64,000 bases of DNA from the NCBI GenBank assembly GCA_038373865.1, contig JAXGGA010002271.1, forward strand, positions 1 through 64,000. Direction: 5' to 3'. How positions within the stretch are numbered: the first letter of the stretch is position 1; every line of letters starts with the position of its first letter. Positions 11,274 to 22,701 of this stretch are shown one piece after another. The stretch comes from Uloborus plumipes (taxonomy: Eukaryota; Arthropoda; Arachnida; Araneae; Uloboridae). A model generated the notes under the pieces. That model ran no database searches, was not told where the DNA came from, and saw nothing but the letters and a program-made list of their open reading frames with translations. The position numbers and the translations under genes were made by a program.

Positions 11274-11299
11274 GCCGCCCAACGCGTACGCCGCAAGTC

Positions 11300-12910
11300 T
11301 TTATGTTTCAAATTTGCATGTCGTTTGCAGTATCATGAGTGTATGCCTGCAATACTCATCTGGTGTGGCAGAGATTGGCTTAAAACACCTTTTTTTTAAT
11401 TTTTTTATAATTATTTAATAAAATGAATACGGAATGTAAATGTATTTTTAGGAAGTGATTATTGTTGTAGTTGTTGAACTTTTTATGAAAACTGCATCTG
11501 TACTTAAAATTTGCGTTGGAATGAAAAATAGCTTTGTCATTATCTTAGTTATTGAATAAAATCTTCTAATACTGTTTAGACTAGCATAGAAAACAAACTC
11601 AATCCAAGGAATTAAAAATAAATAAATGAATAAATCAAAGTGTTAGATAAAAAGTATGCTAACTCCAATTGGAAGGGTGTGATATTTTTACTTTAGCACC
11701 GGAATTAAAAGTTTTGGTTCTTAACTGTGATGTATTTGAACATGAGGAACAATTATGTATCATAATATGAAGTATTAGTTTTCTAGAAAGTTTTCTTGTA
11801 TTTTAAAAATAATGATTTGTAATGTTGCATTTGTGGGTGTACAGTTATGCCCACAATACATGCAAATAATTATTATACAACTAAAAAAAAAATTCTTGAA
11901 AGTTGATATTTCTCATATTACAATACATTAATTGTTCCATTGGTTTAAATACATCATAGTTCAGACCCAATATTAAAAATTACAGAAATAAAATTAAAAT
12001 ATATGCATAAAAATATCACACCCATGCAAATGGCTTGAGTAAGTATTGAAATTTTATCAAGCATGTGGTGCCTTTAAAGAAATATTATATATTATCTTCA
12101 ACTTTTATGGAATAATTTAAGAAGTTTTACTATGACTATTTATAGAGTGGTCAGTTGATATTTGAAGGATATTCATAGTTCAATATTGGATCTCAGTGTC
12201 TTCATAATAAAATATAAACAAGAGTTTTTTAATGCACTAATATGCAGACAACATATACTAGTTTTACTTAAAGATCCTTCAAAAGAGAGTACTTCCAAAT
12301 TGTTAACATTGTTTGTTTATTTGAAAATGTATATAAATTGAAAATTAGAAGCCAACATGATGGTTCCTGGCTTGACTTACTGTCAGTTATTTTTATTATT
12401 TGTTGAATCATTTGATTTATGATATAGAATATGAAAGTAAATTCCTGTGATTTTTGTGTATAGAAAGTTTACCTTTTTCTTTTAAAAACTAGTCACTTTT
12501 TTATATCATTTTTGCTTAAAACTGTACTTATTGAATTTAAATTTTTGTAATGAGTTGACATTGAAGACTGATTTTACTGTCATTTACAGACTTGGAATTT
12601 TTTAAACATTTTTATCGCACTTGTTATTAAAAGTGTTTATCATTTCATACATATATATGTACATGGGTGTGATTTGTTTATTTTACTATAGTAAAAACTT
12701 AATATATACATTCAGATAACTTCTGATTTAGAAATATTTATTTCGAAACTTGTTTAAGTTGTTCAATCTAAACATTGATGTTTTTTCTCTTGAACTTTAA
12801 TTTTTTAATGTATCATAATAATTTTATTAACTGCAACTTACTTTTTAGCCTACTTTCCCGTTAAAAATAAAAGAAAGACGAAAAAAGTATTAAAAGTAGC
12901 TTAATGCATC
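11300..12910. other. AT-rich intergenic sequence with a short inverted repeat
   Basis: No gene recognised. A perfect 16-bp inverted repeat GGGTGTGATATTTTTA lies at 11675-11690 and 12008-12023, possibly the ends of a ~350-bp MITE, and a third copy of the GGGTGTGAT core is at 12664. No target duplication could be fixed. Confidence 0.4.
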
Positions 12911-12911
12911 T

Positions 12912-12990
12912 AAAAAATATCGCCAAGTCCAAAAAATATCGCCAAGGTAAAAAAAATATCGCCAAGTCCAAAAAATATCGCCAAGTTAAA
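12912..12990. repeat. Short tandem repeat, about 18-20 bp unit
   Basis: Four consecutive copies of AAAAATATCGCCAAG with small spacer changes (TCC/GTA). Confidence 0.85.
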
Positions 12991-13069
12991 AAAATAAAGA
13001 GGTAAAATGAATATCGAAAAATTAAAGATTTGAAAGTAGGGTATTGAGATGGGGAATTTGTGTGTCGGT

Positions 13070-13655
13070 CTGTCTGTCCCCCCTAATAACTTTTGAATGA
13101 ACATTCCGATTTGGACGAACTTTTTTTCGTTGGAAAGATCTCGGCGAGTACAGCTCATTCCCATATTTGATTTTTTGATTTGAACAATTTTTGGTTCAAC
13201 TTTGAGCCGTTCAAACAACCGGTCCCGCGATACTAACTTTTGAATGAACCGTCCGATTTGAACAAATTTTTTTGGTTCGAAAGATCTTTTCAAGGATACT
13301 TCATTCCCGTATCTACATTTTCGATTTGAACAATTTTTCGTTCAACATTGAACCATTCAAACAAGCTGTCTCCCCTAATAACTTTTGAGTGAACAGTCCG
13401 ATTTAAACAAACTTTTTTTTGTTCGAAAGATATCGGCAAGGATACTTCATTACCGTATTTAAATTTTCAATGTGAACATTTTTTCGTTCAACATTGAACC
13501 GTTCAAGCTACCTTTCTCCGCCTAATAACTTTTAAGTGAACCGTCTGAATTGAATAAACTTTTTTTGTTCGAAAGATCTCGGAGAGACTCATTCCCATAC
13601 TTCACTTTTCAATTTGACCCATTTTTCGTTCAATGATGAACCATTCAGAAAAATT
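13070..13655. repeat. Tandem array, ~146-bp unit, four diverged copies
   Basis: Each unit carries the landmarks 'taataacttttgaatgaac', 'ccgattt', 'gttcgaaagatctcgg', 'ttcattccc' and 'ttcgttcaac' in the same order. Units begin near 13084, 13230, 13376 and 13523. No conserved coding frame was seen. Confidence 0.8.
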
Positions 13656-15379
13656 TTTAACATGAGCGCCTACTGGGAAATTTAAATTGAATGTTGATTC
13701 TCAACTTAAAGGCGGATATCCTTCAAACTAACTTTGTAAGAAAACGGTTTTGATAAAAAATGTATGTTAAGTACTTTTCTGAAAAATCTTCTGTGAGGAC
13801 TCTGATTCCGACTCCGCAAACATGGCGGAAATGCAGGCTCAGAAAAAAAAGACTGACTGGGCAGACGATTTTTTGTTTATTTATTCATTTTTTTTTTTTG
13901 TTTAATTATTATTTTTTTTATTTATTAATTTTTTTTTGGCAGACGATATTTTTTTTTATTACAAAAATTGTTCATTCACTAGAGCATTTTATTCTTTATT
14001 TATATTTAACAACTGGCAACGGATTAAAAATAAAATTCGAGACATTTTATTAACGAACGAGGTTTTTTTTCTTTCTTTGATAAAATGTGTTTTGATGTTC
14101 TTTGTGCTTTTATTTTATTTTATTTATTCTTTTTTTTCTTTTGAAAACGATTGTGAAATTTTTCTACGGAAGAACTATAACAGTTACATTCTTTAAAAGG
14201 TGCGACAAAACTTTATTGACTCATTTATTTACTTTTTACGTGTCCATTTCATCTGATGAGAGGGGTATATTTTGCTCTTAGAAATCAGCTTTAAGTGCTA
14301 TAAAGGTATGTTTGACATAATTTTCAGTTTCAGATATTCAAGAGAATATTGATTAGATGCTAGAATGCCGATGTCGATGTACGGGAAAGTAGGCTTGTTT
14401 AGTTCTTGACAGAACTTCTTGTTATGGAATGCTATACTTTAATTAATCAATTTCAACATGTTTTCAGTATATCTTAAGGAAACTTTTCTTCGAAAACTTC
14501 TTTTTGTGGAAGTTAAATTCTATATTTTGCATGCTTGAATGCTTTTTATTATTATTTTTTTAATGTTAATTTATAGCTTATATGTGTGTTCTTGTTTTCC
14601 TTTATGAAATGATGAGAAATAAATAACTTCATATTTATGCTTTTTAATTTGATGTTGTGTAATGTAAATGATTCTTAAATTATCTCAGCATTTTAGCTAA
14701 GCTTCCCTTGTTGCTAATAATACATACATCTGTCTAACTGTCGGAGGTTTTAAATAATTTACCATTCAGTTTGTTTGATAGTTAAAAAATAAAATTCATT
14801 TTTAGAAGAACATTTAACAAAATGATTTTATTTAACTCCTTAATCAATGTATTATTTTTAATCTATACAGAATGGATTTCACTCTGTGTTTTCTTTTATA
14901 TTTTTCTTTTTTTAAATCTCTTTTTAGACTTTTAGTGAGTGATTGACAATCATACAGATTTTAGGTATAAATATTTGCTGACCTTTTTGACATAATTCAA
15001 AGATTCATGCAATTTGAGTGCTTTTTAATTAATATTATTGAGTTATCTAAAAGGAAGTGAGTGATTCAATGAAATTTTAAAGATTTTATAACAATGATTT
15101 TATTAAATTTTTATAGAATGAAGCATAAATTAGTGGCGGTACTTGATCATTTAAGTCTTTTAAACTCATATTGTAGGGTGCTATATAATTGTTCACGGCC
15201 AGTTATCTTCAAAGACCATAAATTATAGCTTTGCATATAAAGGCTCCAACTTAATCCAGAATATTTTATACTATTTAGTATTTTGTTGCCTGTTTATAAG
15301 TGCCAGAAAGTTATGTAATAAAATGTTATTCAAATATCAGGTTGTTTTATTGATCATTATTCCTTTATTTTCATTTCAC
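13656..15379. other. T-rich intergenic sequence
   Basis: Open frames here (for example 13760-14196) are driven by poly-T and encode Phe-rich text without family similarity. No feature is supported. Confidence 0.5.
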
Positions 15380-15667
15380 ATAACACACACTCCAGTGTTT
15401 CGTACACATTCTACTCCTCTTGATTTAACCAGTTGGATGGGACCCTGAAGAACACTTTTTTATCCAGACCGTGAACTGAGCCATCCCTAGTCCAGCACCC
15501 CAAGATATATTGGTTTGAAATGGGAACTTGGAGGACTTTTGTGACCAGGAACATATATAATGTGCGCCAGTCACCATTAGGGAACACAGTATCCTCAACC
15601 AGTGGGGATTGAGCCTGGGACTCTCTTATTACGAGTCTGATACATAGTGGATCAGGCCTCCATAGCC
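15380..15667 (-). mobile_element. tRNA-derived SINE, family S copy 1
   Basis: On the minus strand the head GGCTATGGAGGCCTGATCC leads to a box-B-like GGCTCAATCCC, then a body with GGTCACAAAAGTCCTCCAAG and CTTCAGGGTCCCATCC, and a tail near ACTGGAGTGTGTG. The same landmarks in the same order are found in 60347-60610. The open frame at 15411-15740 is a chance frame through this SINE. Ends are approximate and no TSD was fixed. Confidence 0.7.
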
Positions 15668-16273
15668 TGTTCATGTGACACAAGCACATAACATGTAACA
15701 CCTGCAGACCATGAAGTTCACTCCTGTGGCCCATTTTCAATGTTACAAATAAAAAACTACCTTAAAATCCTCTGAAATACTAAACCCTTCAAGAGACTCT
15801 TGCTACTAATCCCAACGCGTTACAACTAATCTATTCTAATCACTTCATTACTGCTAAACTTTCTCATTCTTACCTTCTGTGATAGTTCCATAGATGCAGG
15901 CAAATAGTCACTATGTAAACGATTTAGAGCCAATTATTCAGAAATTGGTTTTTAAAAAATAGTTGCAAACTATAATAAGTATCAAGTATTGTTAACTATG
16001 TTTTATCTTTTCTTTTTAATATCCTCTGATGTAATTTAGCGTAAGTCAAATTTTCTGTTTGTCCACTGGGCCGGGGGATTCATCCTTTTTCTTCCCCCAT
16101 TTCCAAAAACAAATTTTGCCCGTGCAAACACAAGAGCTCGTGGCACATAATTTAGTGAGCGGCTACAAAAGCATGAAACAGCTGTACTAGATTTATTTTA
16201 CTGACTCGTGAGATTTTGCATCAGATATCTGTTCACGTATTCTCTCATGAGCTTTCTCACTGTATGACCTGAG
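15668..16273. other. Intergenic, nothing recognised
   Basis: AT-rich sequence without exon-like or repeat boundaries that can be supported. Confidence 0.4.
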
Positions 16274-16557
16274 GCCCCTATATATACGAGTCGGCGCATC
16301 AAGATTAAGTTTCACCACTTTGGATCCAGCGCGTGTTTGTGTGTTTGAGTGGTTCTTTTCTGGCCAGTAATCGCGTTTGGGTAATTTTTCACTGTGAGTA
16401 ATTATTAGCGGCACGTGGATTTGGCAAAGCTTAGCAATGTGCCAAAAATTTTTTCTGGTAACCCTACTCCGCAACAATGAAAATTTGAAAGTAAAAGTTA
16501 AGGAATTGGATCCAAAGTGGTGAAAATCTTGATGCGTCGGCCTGTCTATATAGCGGC
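16274..16557. mobile_element. Foldback-type inverted repeat, ~53-bp arms
   Basis: Left arm 16274-16328 and right arm 16505-16557 share, inverted, the segments TCGGCGCATCAAGAT and CACTTTGGATCC. The loop of about 175 bp has no recognised content. No TSD was found. Confidence 0.6.
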
Positions 16558-16610
16558 TCTAATATGACCCACACCTTCTTCACTGAGAAAAAGAAGCAAA
16601 CACCAACTAT

Positions 16611-16922
16611 GGCAGGGATTCAAGTGAAACAGGCGATCGCATATTGCAATCGCTACTGGAAATGAATTACATTAGAACGTTTCTTGATAAAAACATCGTG
16701 ACGTCAGCGTGACGTTTGCCTATGAAAAACGAGCTAGATAAAACGTCACAGCCTACTTGGCGAATAAGAGGAGATCGCTGAGTGCTTGTGAGCTCTTATT
16801 GGCTCCACCCGTAGTGACGTCAGTGCGATTAGCATTTATTGCAATTGCAACTTATCCAAATTTGGGAATTTGCGATTGCAATGGTGAGTTGCGATCGTCC
16901 GTGTTTCACTTGAATCCCTGCC
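16611..16922. mobile_element. MITE with perfect 21-bp terminal repeats
   Basis: It begins GGCAGGGATTCAAGTGAAAC and ends in the exact complement. The interior is rich in GCAATCGC/GCGATCGC motifs. It carries a second MITE (16698-16826). A partial relative, GGCAGGAATTCAAGTAAAAC, lies at about 17468-17580. The target duplication is unclear, so no superfamily is assigned. Confidence 0.75.
16698..16826. mobile_element. Nested copy of a TGACGTCA-ended MITE
   Basis: Reads like the reverse complement of 47028-47175: GAAAAACGAGCTAGATAAAA, then CAGCCTACTTGGCGAAT, then CTTGTGAGCTCTTATTGGCT, then GTAGTGACGTCA. Its left end is truncated relative to the other copy. Confidence 0.75.
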
Positions 16923-18455
16923 TAAGGTGGAGTGAGAAACAAATGGCCATCATAATCGCTCTAAAAAAGTATGGGATTTGGGTTGCGGTACCCGAGTTGG
17001 AGGTGGGAGAGAAACATCGTTCCCACAGCTAGATCAAGCGATTCAAAGCATAATTATTTTCTTTTATTTTGTTGCTTTTTTACCCCTGACACACAAACGA
17101 AGGGGGGTTATGTGTTTGACGTGTATGTGTATTTGTCTGTGGCACTCTGCAGCCTAAACGGATGGACCGATTTTGAAAATTTGTTTTTTTTTTTTGTTCG
17201 AAAGGGGAGTTGATCGAGAGTGTTATTAGCTAGGTTGCGTCTTCGGATGGTATTAATTAAAGAAGATATTAATTAAAAACCTTTGAAAGGTTTTCTTAAT
17301 TTCAGTTTTATAACTTGTTGCAAGTGCTAACCACGAAGCAAACTTGCAAAATTTGTTAGTATAAAACGTGTTATAATAGAAACTGTATCAGAAAACCTAA
17401 ATCAAGTAAAGATTACAAATTTTTCCTGCTAGTTTATTGGAAAAGTGTCAATTTTTTTTAATGCTTAGGCAGGAATTCAAGTAAAACACCATTGCAATCG
17501 CTTCGAGGCGATCGCAAATTGCAATCGCTACTGGAAGTCGAATTACATTACAATCGCATCTCGTAGCGATTGCAACGTATCCAAGTTTTTTTCTCATTCG
17601 TTTTCTTCCTGGATTTTCCGGTATCTCTATTCGAACTTTCTATTTCGAAAGTGCCTGGTTAGTCACCGGTTGCTCTATTCGAACAGAGCCTCAGTTAAAA
17701 GGACGGAGAATGGAGAATCGCTTGTGGGAATAAAATCTGGCACCACACTGCGTTATCAACATCAACAAAATTTCTGTTTGCCTATTAATTTTGTTTTAAA
17801 AGAATGAAGTGAATTATATGAAATAGCGGAGAAAATATATGTGTCACTTAATGAAATTGACTTTTCAAAAAAGCTTTTCTTGACGTGTTAAGAAGCACTT
17901 ATTTTTTTAGTTATAAAATTAGAATTACCTGGTGTCTAATGTGACCGACTGAGCTGTTATTAGAATAATGGAGACAACTTTTGTCTGAAGAAACGAATAT
18001 TGTGACACGCAGGGAAAATGGAACTAAAACAGATGTTAGTTGTAATTGTTTGATTAGTTCACAATGTACTAAATACACTTCAAGAAAACGTATTAACATT
18101 TCGCCGCACATTCTTGAGACCATCAGTTGGTTGTATTACAGGTGATTTTATTATTATTATTTTTTTTTTGCTGTATGTTGATTTTTATATTAAATATATA
18201 TAATTGTATGTGACAGAAGAAAATTCTTGCTGTCGCATTTCACCTTTGCAATAAGTTGATAAATGGTGAATGAAGAAGTTAACTTTCCTCCCTTTGATTG
18301 AGTTCACACAAAGAAATGTAGGGGGCAGTCAGAGGCTCGTTGGACCGATATCTATAATTTTAATGCTGTTGATATATTTTATTTTAATGTATGGCCAACA
18401 AATAGCTTCTATAGTCCAACAAATCCTTTAATCAAATCCAGTGATGAAACGTGTA
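16923..18455. other. Intergenic; one partial MITE at about 17468-17580
   Basis: Apart from the partial GGCAGGAATTC repeat with GCAATCGC motifs, nothing is recognised. Confidence 0.4.
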
Positions 18456-19827
18456 GGGGAAGGTGTTGTACCTTGGGCCACTTATTTTCGGAGTTGTTTC
18501 TTGATACAAATTTAACTCTCATATTCAATTTTTTTTATAGGGAAAGAACACTCATACATTTAGCTTCTTATAAATATATTAGCTTTAAAGAAAGTATTTA
18601 TAAGAAAGTGGTAAAATGTAATAAAGTAAGAAAATGCAAAATGGCCCAAGGTACAACATGGTGCTGTACCTTGGGCCACATAGTATTGTACCTTGGGCCA
18701 CCTTTAAAAAAGTGAATTTAAAAGCAAATGCTATATTTTCTGAAATTTACAGCAAAAGAAATTTGGCAAAGTTGGCGCTCTGATTGTCCAGTTTTATTTG
18801 GTGGAAGTAGCACTATCTCAATGTCATCAATATTAATGACATAAATATCTTCTTTTTCTATGATAAATTTTTCTGTATTTCCACAATACTTGTAAAACTT
18901 CATTTCTAATTCACATCGAACTAAATATTTTATAACTTCTGCTACAAAATAAGAAAATTTCTTCTTTAATGCTAATCTGGTTAGTACAAAGCTTTGTTAT
19001 GTTAAGTCTTTCACAATTTTATTTTGTTTGTATTAAGTAATTTCTTCTATCATTGCATTATCTTCACTGGAATCTGCATATGGTATTTCTAAATAGCTTT
19101 CAAGAACTTGATTCTATTATTTATTTTTGCACAAATTTTTGAGATAGTTTGACGTTTCTTTTGTTCAATTTGTTCTTTCTCAGAAGTGTCTGTTAAAATT
19201 CTAGTTTTTCCACGTTTCCTTCCGCAGGAAATTGTTTTCCTAAGTCCTGCTTTTGGAAAGGGTCTAATCATTTGAAGAGAGAATGCAACAGGAGATGATA
19301 AAATGGATGTTGAAGTAAGTGTAGTTAGTTGACTGAGATCCAGAAACATATGTTGCTCTATTAGTTTAATGGCACAAAACACAGCATAGTTAAGTGGCCC
19401 AAGTTACAACATAGTTAAGTGGCCCAAGGTACAACATAGTTGAGTGCCCCAAGGTACAACCACATGGTTTTATAGAAAAGAAAATGGGTGCTGAGTTTGC
19501 AAGTTAAGTTTTCAAAACATAATTATTGCAGAAAGAAAGATAAATATTTATACTTCTTATTTGCTGTTTTACTTTAGCTGTTTTGCAGATTCTGTTTTCA
19601 ACAAAACAAAAAACATAAGTCACAAAAAAATTACTTAAACGTAGGCCAAACTTTCTTTTCAACTTTTTTTAGCATGTACATGAGATATAAGAATAAATCA
19701 AAGATGCAATGTCCTCTAGAGTCAAATCGAACAAGGCGGATGGGTTTTGTCCTTCTATGTGTTTTCTGAAAAGAGATATGCATGCTGGCCCAAGGTACAA
19801 CGTGGCCCAAGGTACAACATCTTCCCC
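18456..19827 (-). mobile_element. pogo/Tigger-like transposon, decayed, TA target
   Basis: TA flanks both ends. The terminal repeats (26 bp, one mismatch) begin GGGGAAG and continue TGTTGTACCTTGGGCCAC. The motif TTGTACCTTGGGCCAC or its complement occurs nine times in the element (about 18465, 18643, 18663, 18685, 19394, 19419, 19444, 19786, 19802), clustered near both ends as expected for binding sites. The minus strand keeps pieces of a Tigger-type transposase C-terminus. The catalytic domain is missing, so the copy is non-autonomous. Confidence 0.82.
18718..19382 (-). pseudogene. Tigger/pogo-type transposase C-terminal remnant
   Basis: On the minus strand a frame contains IRPFPKAGLRKT, GRKRGKTRILTDTSEKE, then after stops ADSSEDN, QSFVLTRLALKKKFSYFVAEV and, near the end, IYVINIDDIEIVLLPP. 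This order (proline/lysine-rich RKRGK.RILTDTP block, acidic SSED stretch, 'FVLV..a.KK...yFVgEV', final acidic/LP motif) is that of Tigger-like DDE_1 transposase tails from arthropods. In-frame stops and the missing DDE core make it a pseudogene. Confidence 0.72.
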
Positions 19828-21694
19828 TACTCACTCGGTAAATACTCGATACTCGGCTAAATTTTAATCAGGTACTCCGCGAATACTGAGTCGGTGTGAA
19901 AATTGTATATTGTTCAAGACAACGAAATTTTCCAGTTTGTTACAATTGCTTTGTTCATGAAATATAACTCTATGAGTTCCAAAAAAAAAAAACCCTCATA
20001 AAATCAACTGAGTAAAAGTTAGCTGTGTCATGTCTACCTGGCTACCTTTCCTTACCTCTTCCACATGGTAGTGGTACATGGTACATCTAACCTTTGGCCA
20101 AGAACAGTCCAAGTGATTTATAAGATGAATATTCGTAGACTGATAACAAAAAAATCCTCCAATTCCAATTTTTTTCAAATCATTTGAAAGCTTAAATTGA
20201 ATTTTTAAACCATGATTTTGCAGATACAAGTTTTTGACATAGTGGTAACAATACATAGAAGTAAAATTAAGTCATTTTTATGTAATTGGAGTTAGAACAA
20301 GGTTGTGACTACTTAGGCTAAGAAATAAGGAAGAAAAAAAATTGCTGTAGAAATATTTTAATAACAAAATCATTGTTTTAAATTGTGGTGTAAAAAGTGT
20401 CAAACGGACTATCCGGGACCCCTCCATCCTAACCACTAGACAAGGTAGCCGGCCTATTTCTTTTAGATTTTTAAACTTTTTTTTAGGTGCCCAGCCCAAT
20501 TTCTTACCCTAAATTTTTCCTTTTTTTGTTCACGCCTGAAGGTTGAACATGGCAAGCCTTATCATGTGAGCTGTTTCTCATCATTATCATTGAAATCAGG
20601 TATTAAATCCAATATTGAAACTTCGTGATGGGATAAATAGACGATACATCAGACACCGACTAATGGGAGGATTTAAAGCAGAGTTTCAGCAGTTCTGCTT
20701 CTCAGTTGCTGTGAAGGAATATGCGAGGAAACCTCTTTCACAAAGAGTCATAAGACAGAAAAAAAAAAAGTCAAATCTGCTTTAAACAGCTATGAAACTA
20801 ATTCATCTTTAAAAAAAAAGTTACTGCAAGTTCTGTTTCTGAAAAACCATTTTGATCTGTTTTTTAGATAAATATAATTTAAGCCGGAATCTTTTAGCAT
20901 AATCAGTATAGCCTTTTTCAGGGACTAGTAGAAAATAACGTTGAAAGTGGGATAACATACGAAACAGACAATGAAAAATCGCTGTATTTCAATTAAATTC
21001 TTTATTCTTTGTGTAGACGGATTTTCACTCAGTGCTAATCCTTCGCTGCATGACCATTAAAATCAAGAAAAAAAAAAAACCATCCTAGCTTGCAAATATT
21101 TAGAAAAACTTCTTAACATTTTCCAAGGATCAGTAATGATTTAGTGTCTGACTATGAAATATCACTTTTGTCATTTACTTGTATTTGTAAGTACAATAAC
21201 CTAAGGAATTTTAAAGACAATTTTGGAAATTCCATCAAGTTGATGAAGTTCAGTTTAGTCTAATGCAAGCAAAAATATCCATTCCAAAAAAAAAAAAAAA
21301 AACAGAAGGAGGGGGGGGGGGCTGAAAATCTTATATATGTTTTTATGTACATATTTAAATGTTTACATTAAATAAATTAAGTCTTAACTTCAAGTATAAT
21401 TTTGTGCTTTTGATATTTGTTCAAAATATAAAATTGTACTAAAAATGTAGTTTTGGACAGTTTAGGACAGTTTTGGACACATGGGTTTTGGACAGGACGG
21501 TTTAAACCATGGTTTAAACCGTGGTTTTTACCGTTCTGTACAAAACCTTGCCAACCCTGCTTCATAGAATACGTTTGGAGTTTAGATAGAGTTATGCGTG
21601 CATATTTTATTTAATGAAACAGAATTTTTTTTTCTATTTCAGAATGGGGAAAAAAATTTACATTCGCTTGAAGAATTTCTTTTGAATCTTATAG
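19828..21694. other. Intergenic; decayed repeats only
   Basis: On the minus strand near 20410-20460 a stretch GTCTAGTGGTTAGGAT looks like a tRNA box A, possibly an old SINE. At 21545-21561 a hAT-type right end CCAACCCTG appears without a partner, next to a GGTTTAAACC-containing palindrome (21500-21530). No coding gene is seen. Confidence 0.35.
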
Positions 21695-22429
21695 CAGGGG
21701 TGATTGTATTCCGGTATTTTACCGGATTTTGGTATTTTCATGATCGATTCTGGTATTTTTATGTTCGAAAATACCGGAAATAAAATATTCTTAATTGTGC
21801 TTTTATCTTCCCAACCTCAGTATTTTTTTTGCTTCTTCACATTTTCGGTGATTGTACCAATAATTTTAATAATATTCATCGAATAGAAATATTAAGATGC
21901 CATTCTATTTTTTTTTCACTTTAATAAATTATTTTATTTAACACATATGTAACATCTTTAAATAGTATTTCACTTCCGTATTAATAAATATGAAATCTTT
22001 GACTCAGGTCATATTGTATTTATTAGGAGATTTATAGGTATTGCATCTAAATATTCTTTTCCATATTTTCAGTAACAAATTCAACTTTCATTACTTTATA
22101 AATCTTTTCACACAACAAACAGCAATTCTGTTAAACTTTTACTTTCGCTTTAAAATATTTTTTTTGGAGATACTTTGTGCTACGCCAGCTCCAAAGTAAC
22201 TTTATTACTCATTTACAATTTGATTAAATGCGTGCATAATTTTTTGACTAAACTTTTTGAAACTATTCATATATATCAAATGTTTTATTATAAAATTATG
22301 TGTGCTTAAGTAATAGGGGTCTTGGTTAAAAAAAAATGTGTGTGTGTGGGGGGGGGGGGGGGGGGGGCACTCACACATTTTCTCTTTAAAACTTTCAGGT
22401 ATTTTTTCACAAACTCACAATCACCCCTG
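21695..22429. mobile_element. hAT-like element, family H2 copy 1
   Basis: 735 bp flanked by the perfect 8-bp duplication TCTTATAG (21687-21694, 22430-22437). Ends are CAGGGGTGATTGT and its complement. The interior has an inverted 'ccggtattt' motif near the left end. Similar throughout to 22702-23884. Confidence 0.9.
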
Positions 22430-22701
22430 TCTTATAGTTCGAGCACAGCCATGCAGGTGCAGCTAGTTGTTAATTTCTAGGTAATAAATGGGAAGAGCCT
22501 AGAGTTAGAGTGGCCAATGAACCATTACAAAAAAAAAAAATTATCGGGACTTGAAGGGCCTAGCTATGCTAGTCCAAGTCAATTTATCAATCCCCAATAT
22601 AGGTTGATGAGCTGACTAGGCCCGACATGTGTTGCTGACTGCCACTTTTATTGTACTAGCTGCGTGGCCCAGCTCTGCCCGGTCTACATTGAGAATAAAT
22701 G

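Larger units (their letters stand above)
10793..11295. mobile_element. GC-rich perfect inverted repeat with outward tRNA-like units
   Basis: The arms 10797-10943 and 11145-11291 are exact reverse complements over all 147 bp; with one mismatch they extend to TGC/GCA at 10793 and 11295. A 201-bp GC-rich loop separates them. A possible 4-bp target duplication AGTC sits at 10789-10792 and 11296-11299. Each arm holds a tRNA-like sequence reading outward. GCGTACGC occurs at four symmetric points. The block stands out in an AT-rich background. Long overlapping open frames across it on both strands are a by-product of GC content and symmetry, and no protein family is recognised. Confidence 0.8.

Noticed and set aside
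10867..11282. Three overlapping open frames of 110-118 codons on both strands
   Set aside because: They mirror each other because the sequence is a perfect palindrome; GC richness removes stops. No protein family.
15411..15740. 109-codon open frame, minus strand
   Set aside because: Runs through a SINE; the similarity to 60347-60610 is at DNA level with indels.
20400..20465. tRNA-like box A (GTCTAGTGGTTAGGAT, minus strand)
   Set aside because: Box B is degenerate and no SINE boundaries or TSD could be found; listed only as a hint.
21450..21561. hAT element ending CCAACCCTG
   Set aside because: No left end or 8-bp duplication (CTTCATAG) was located upstream.
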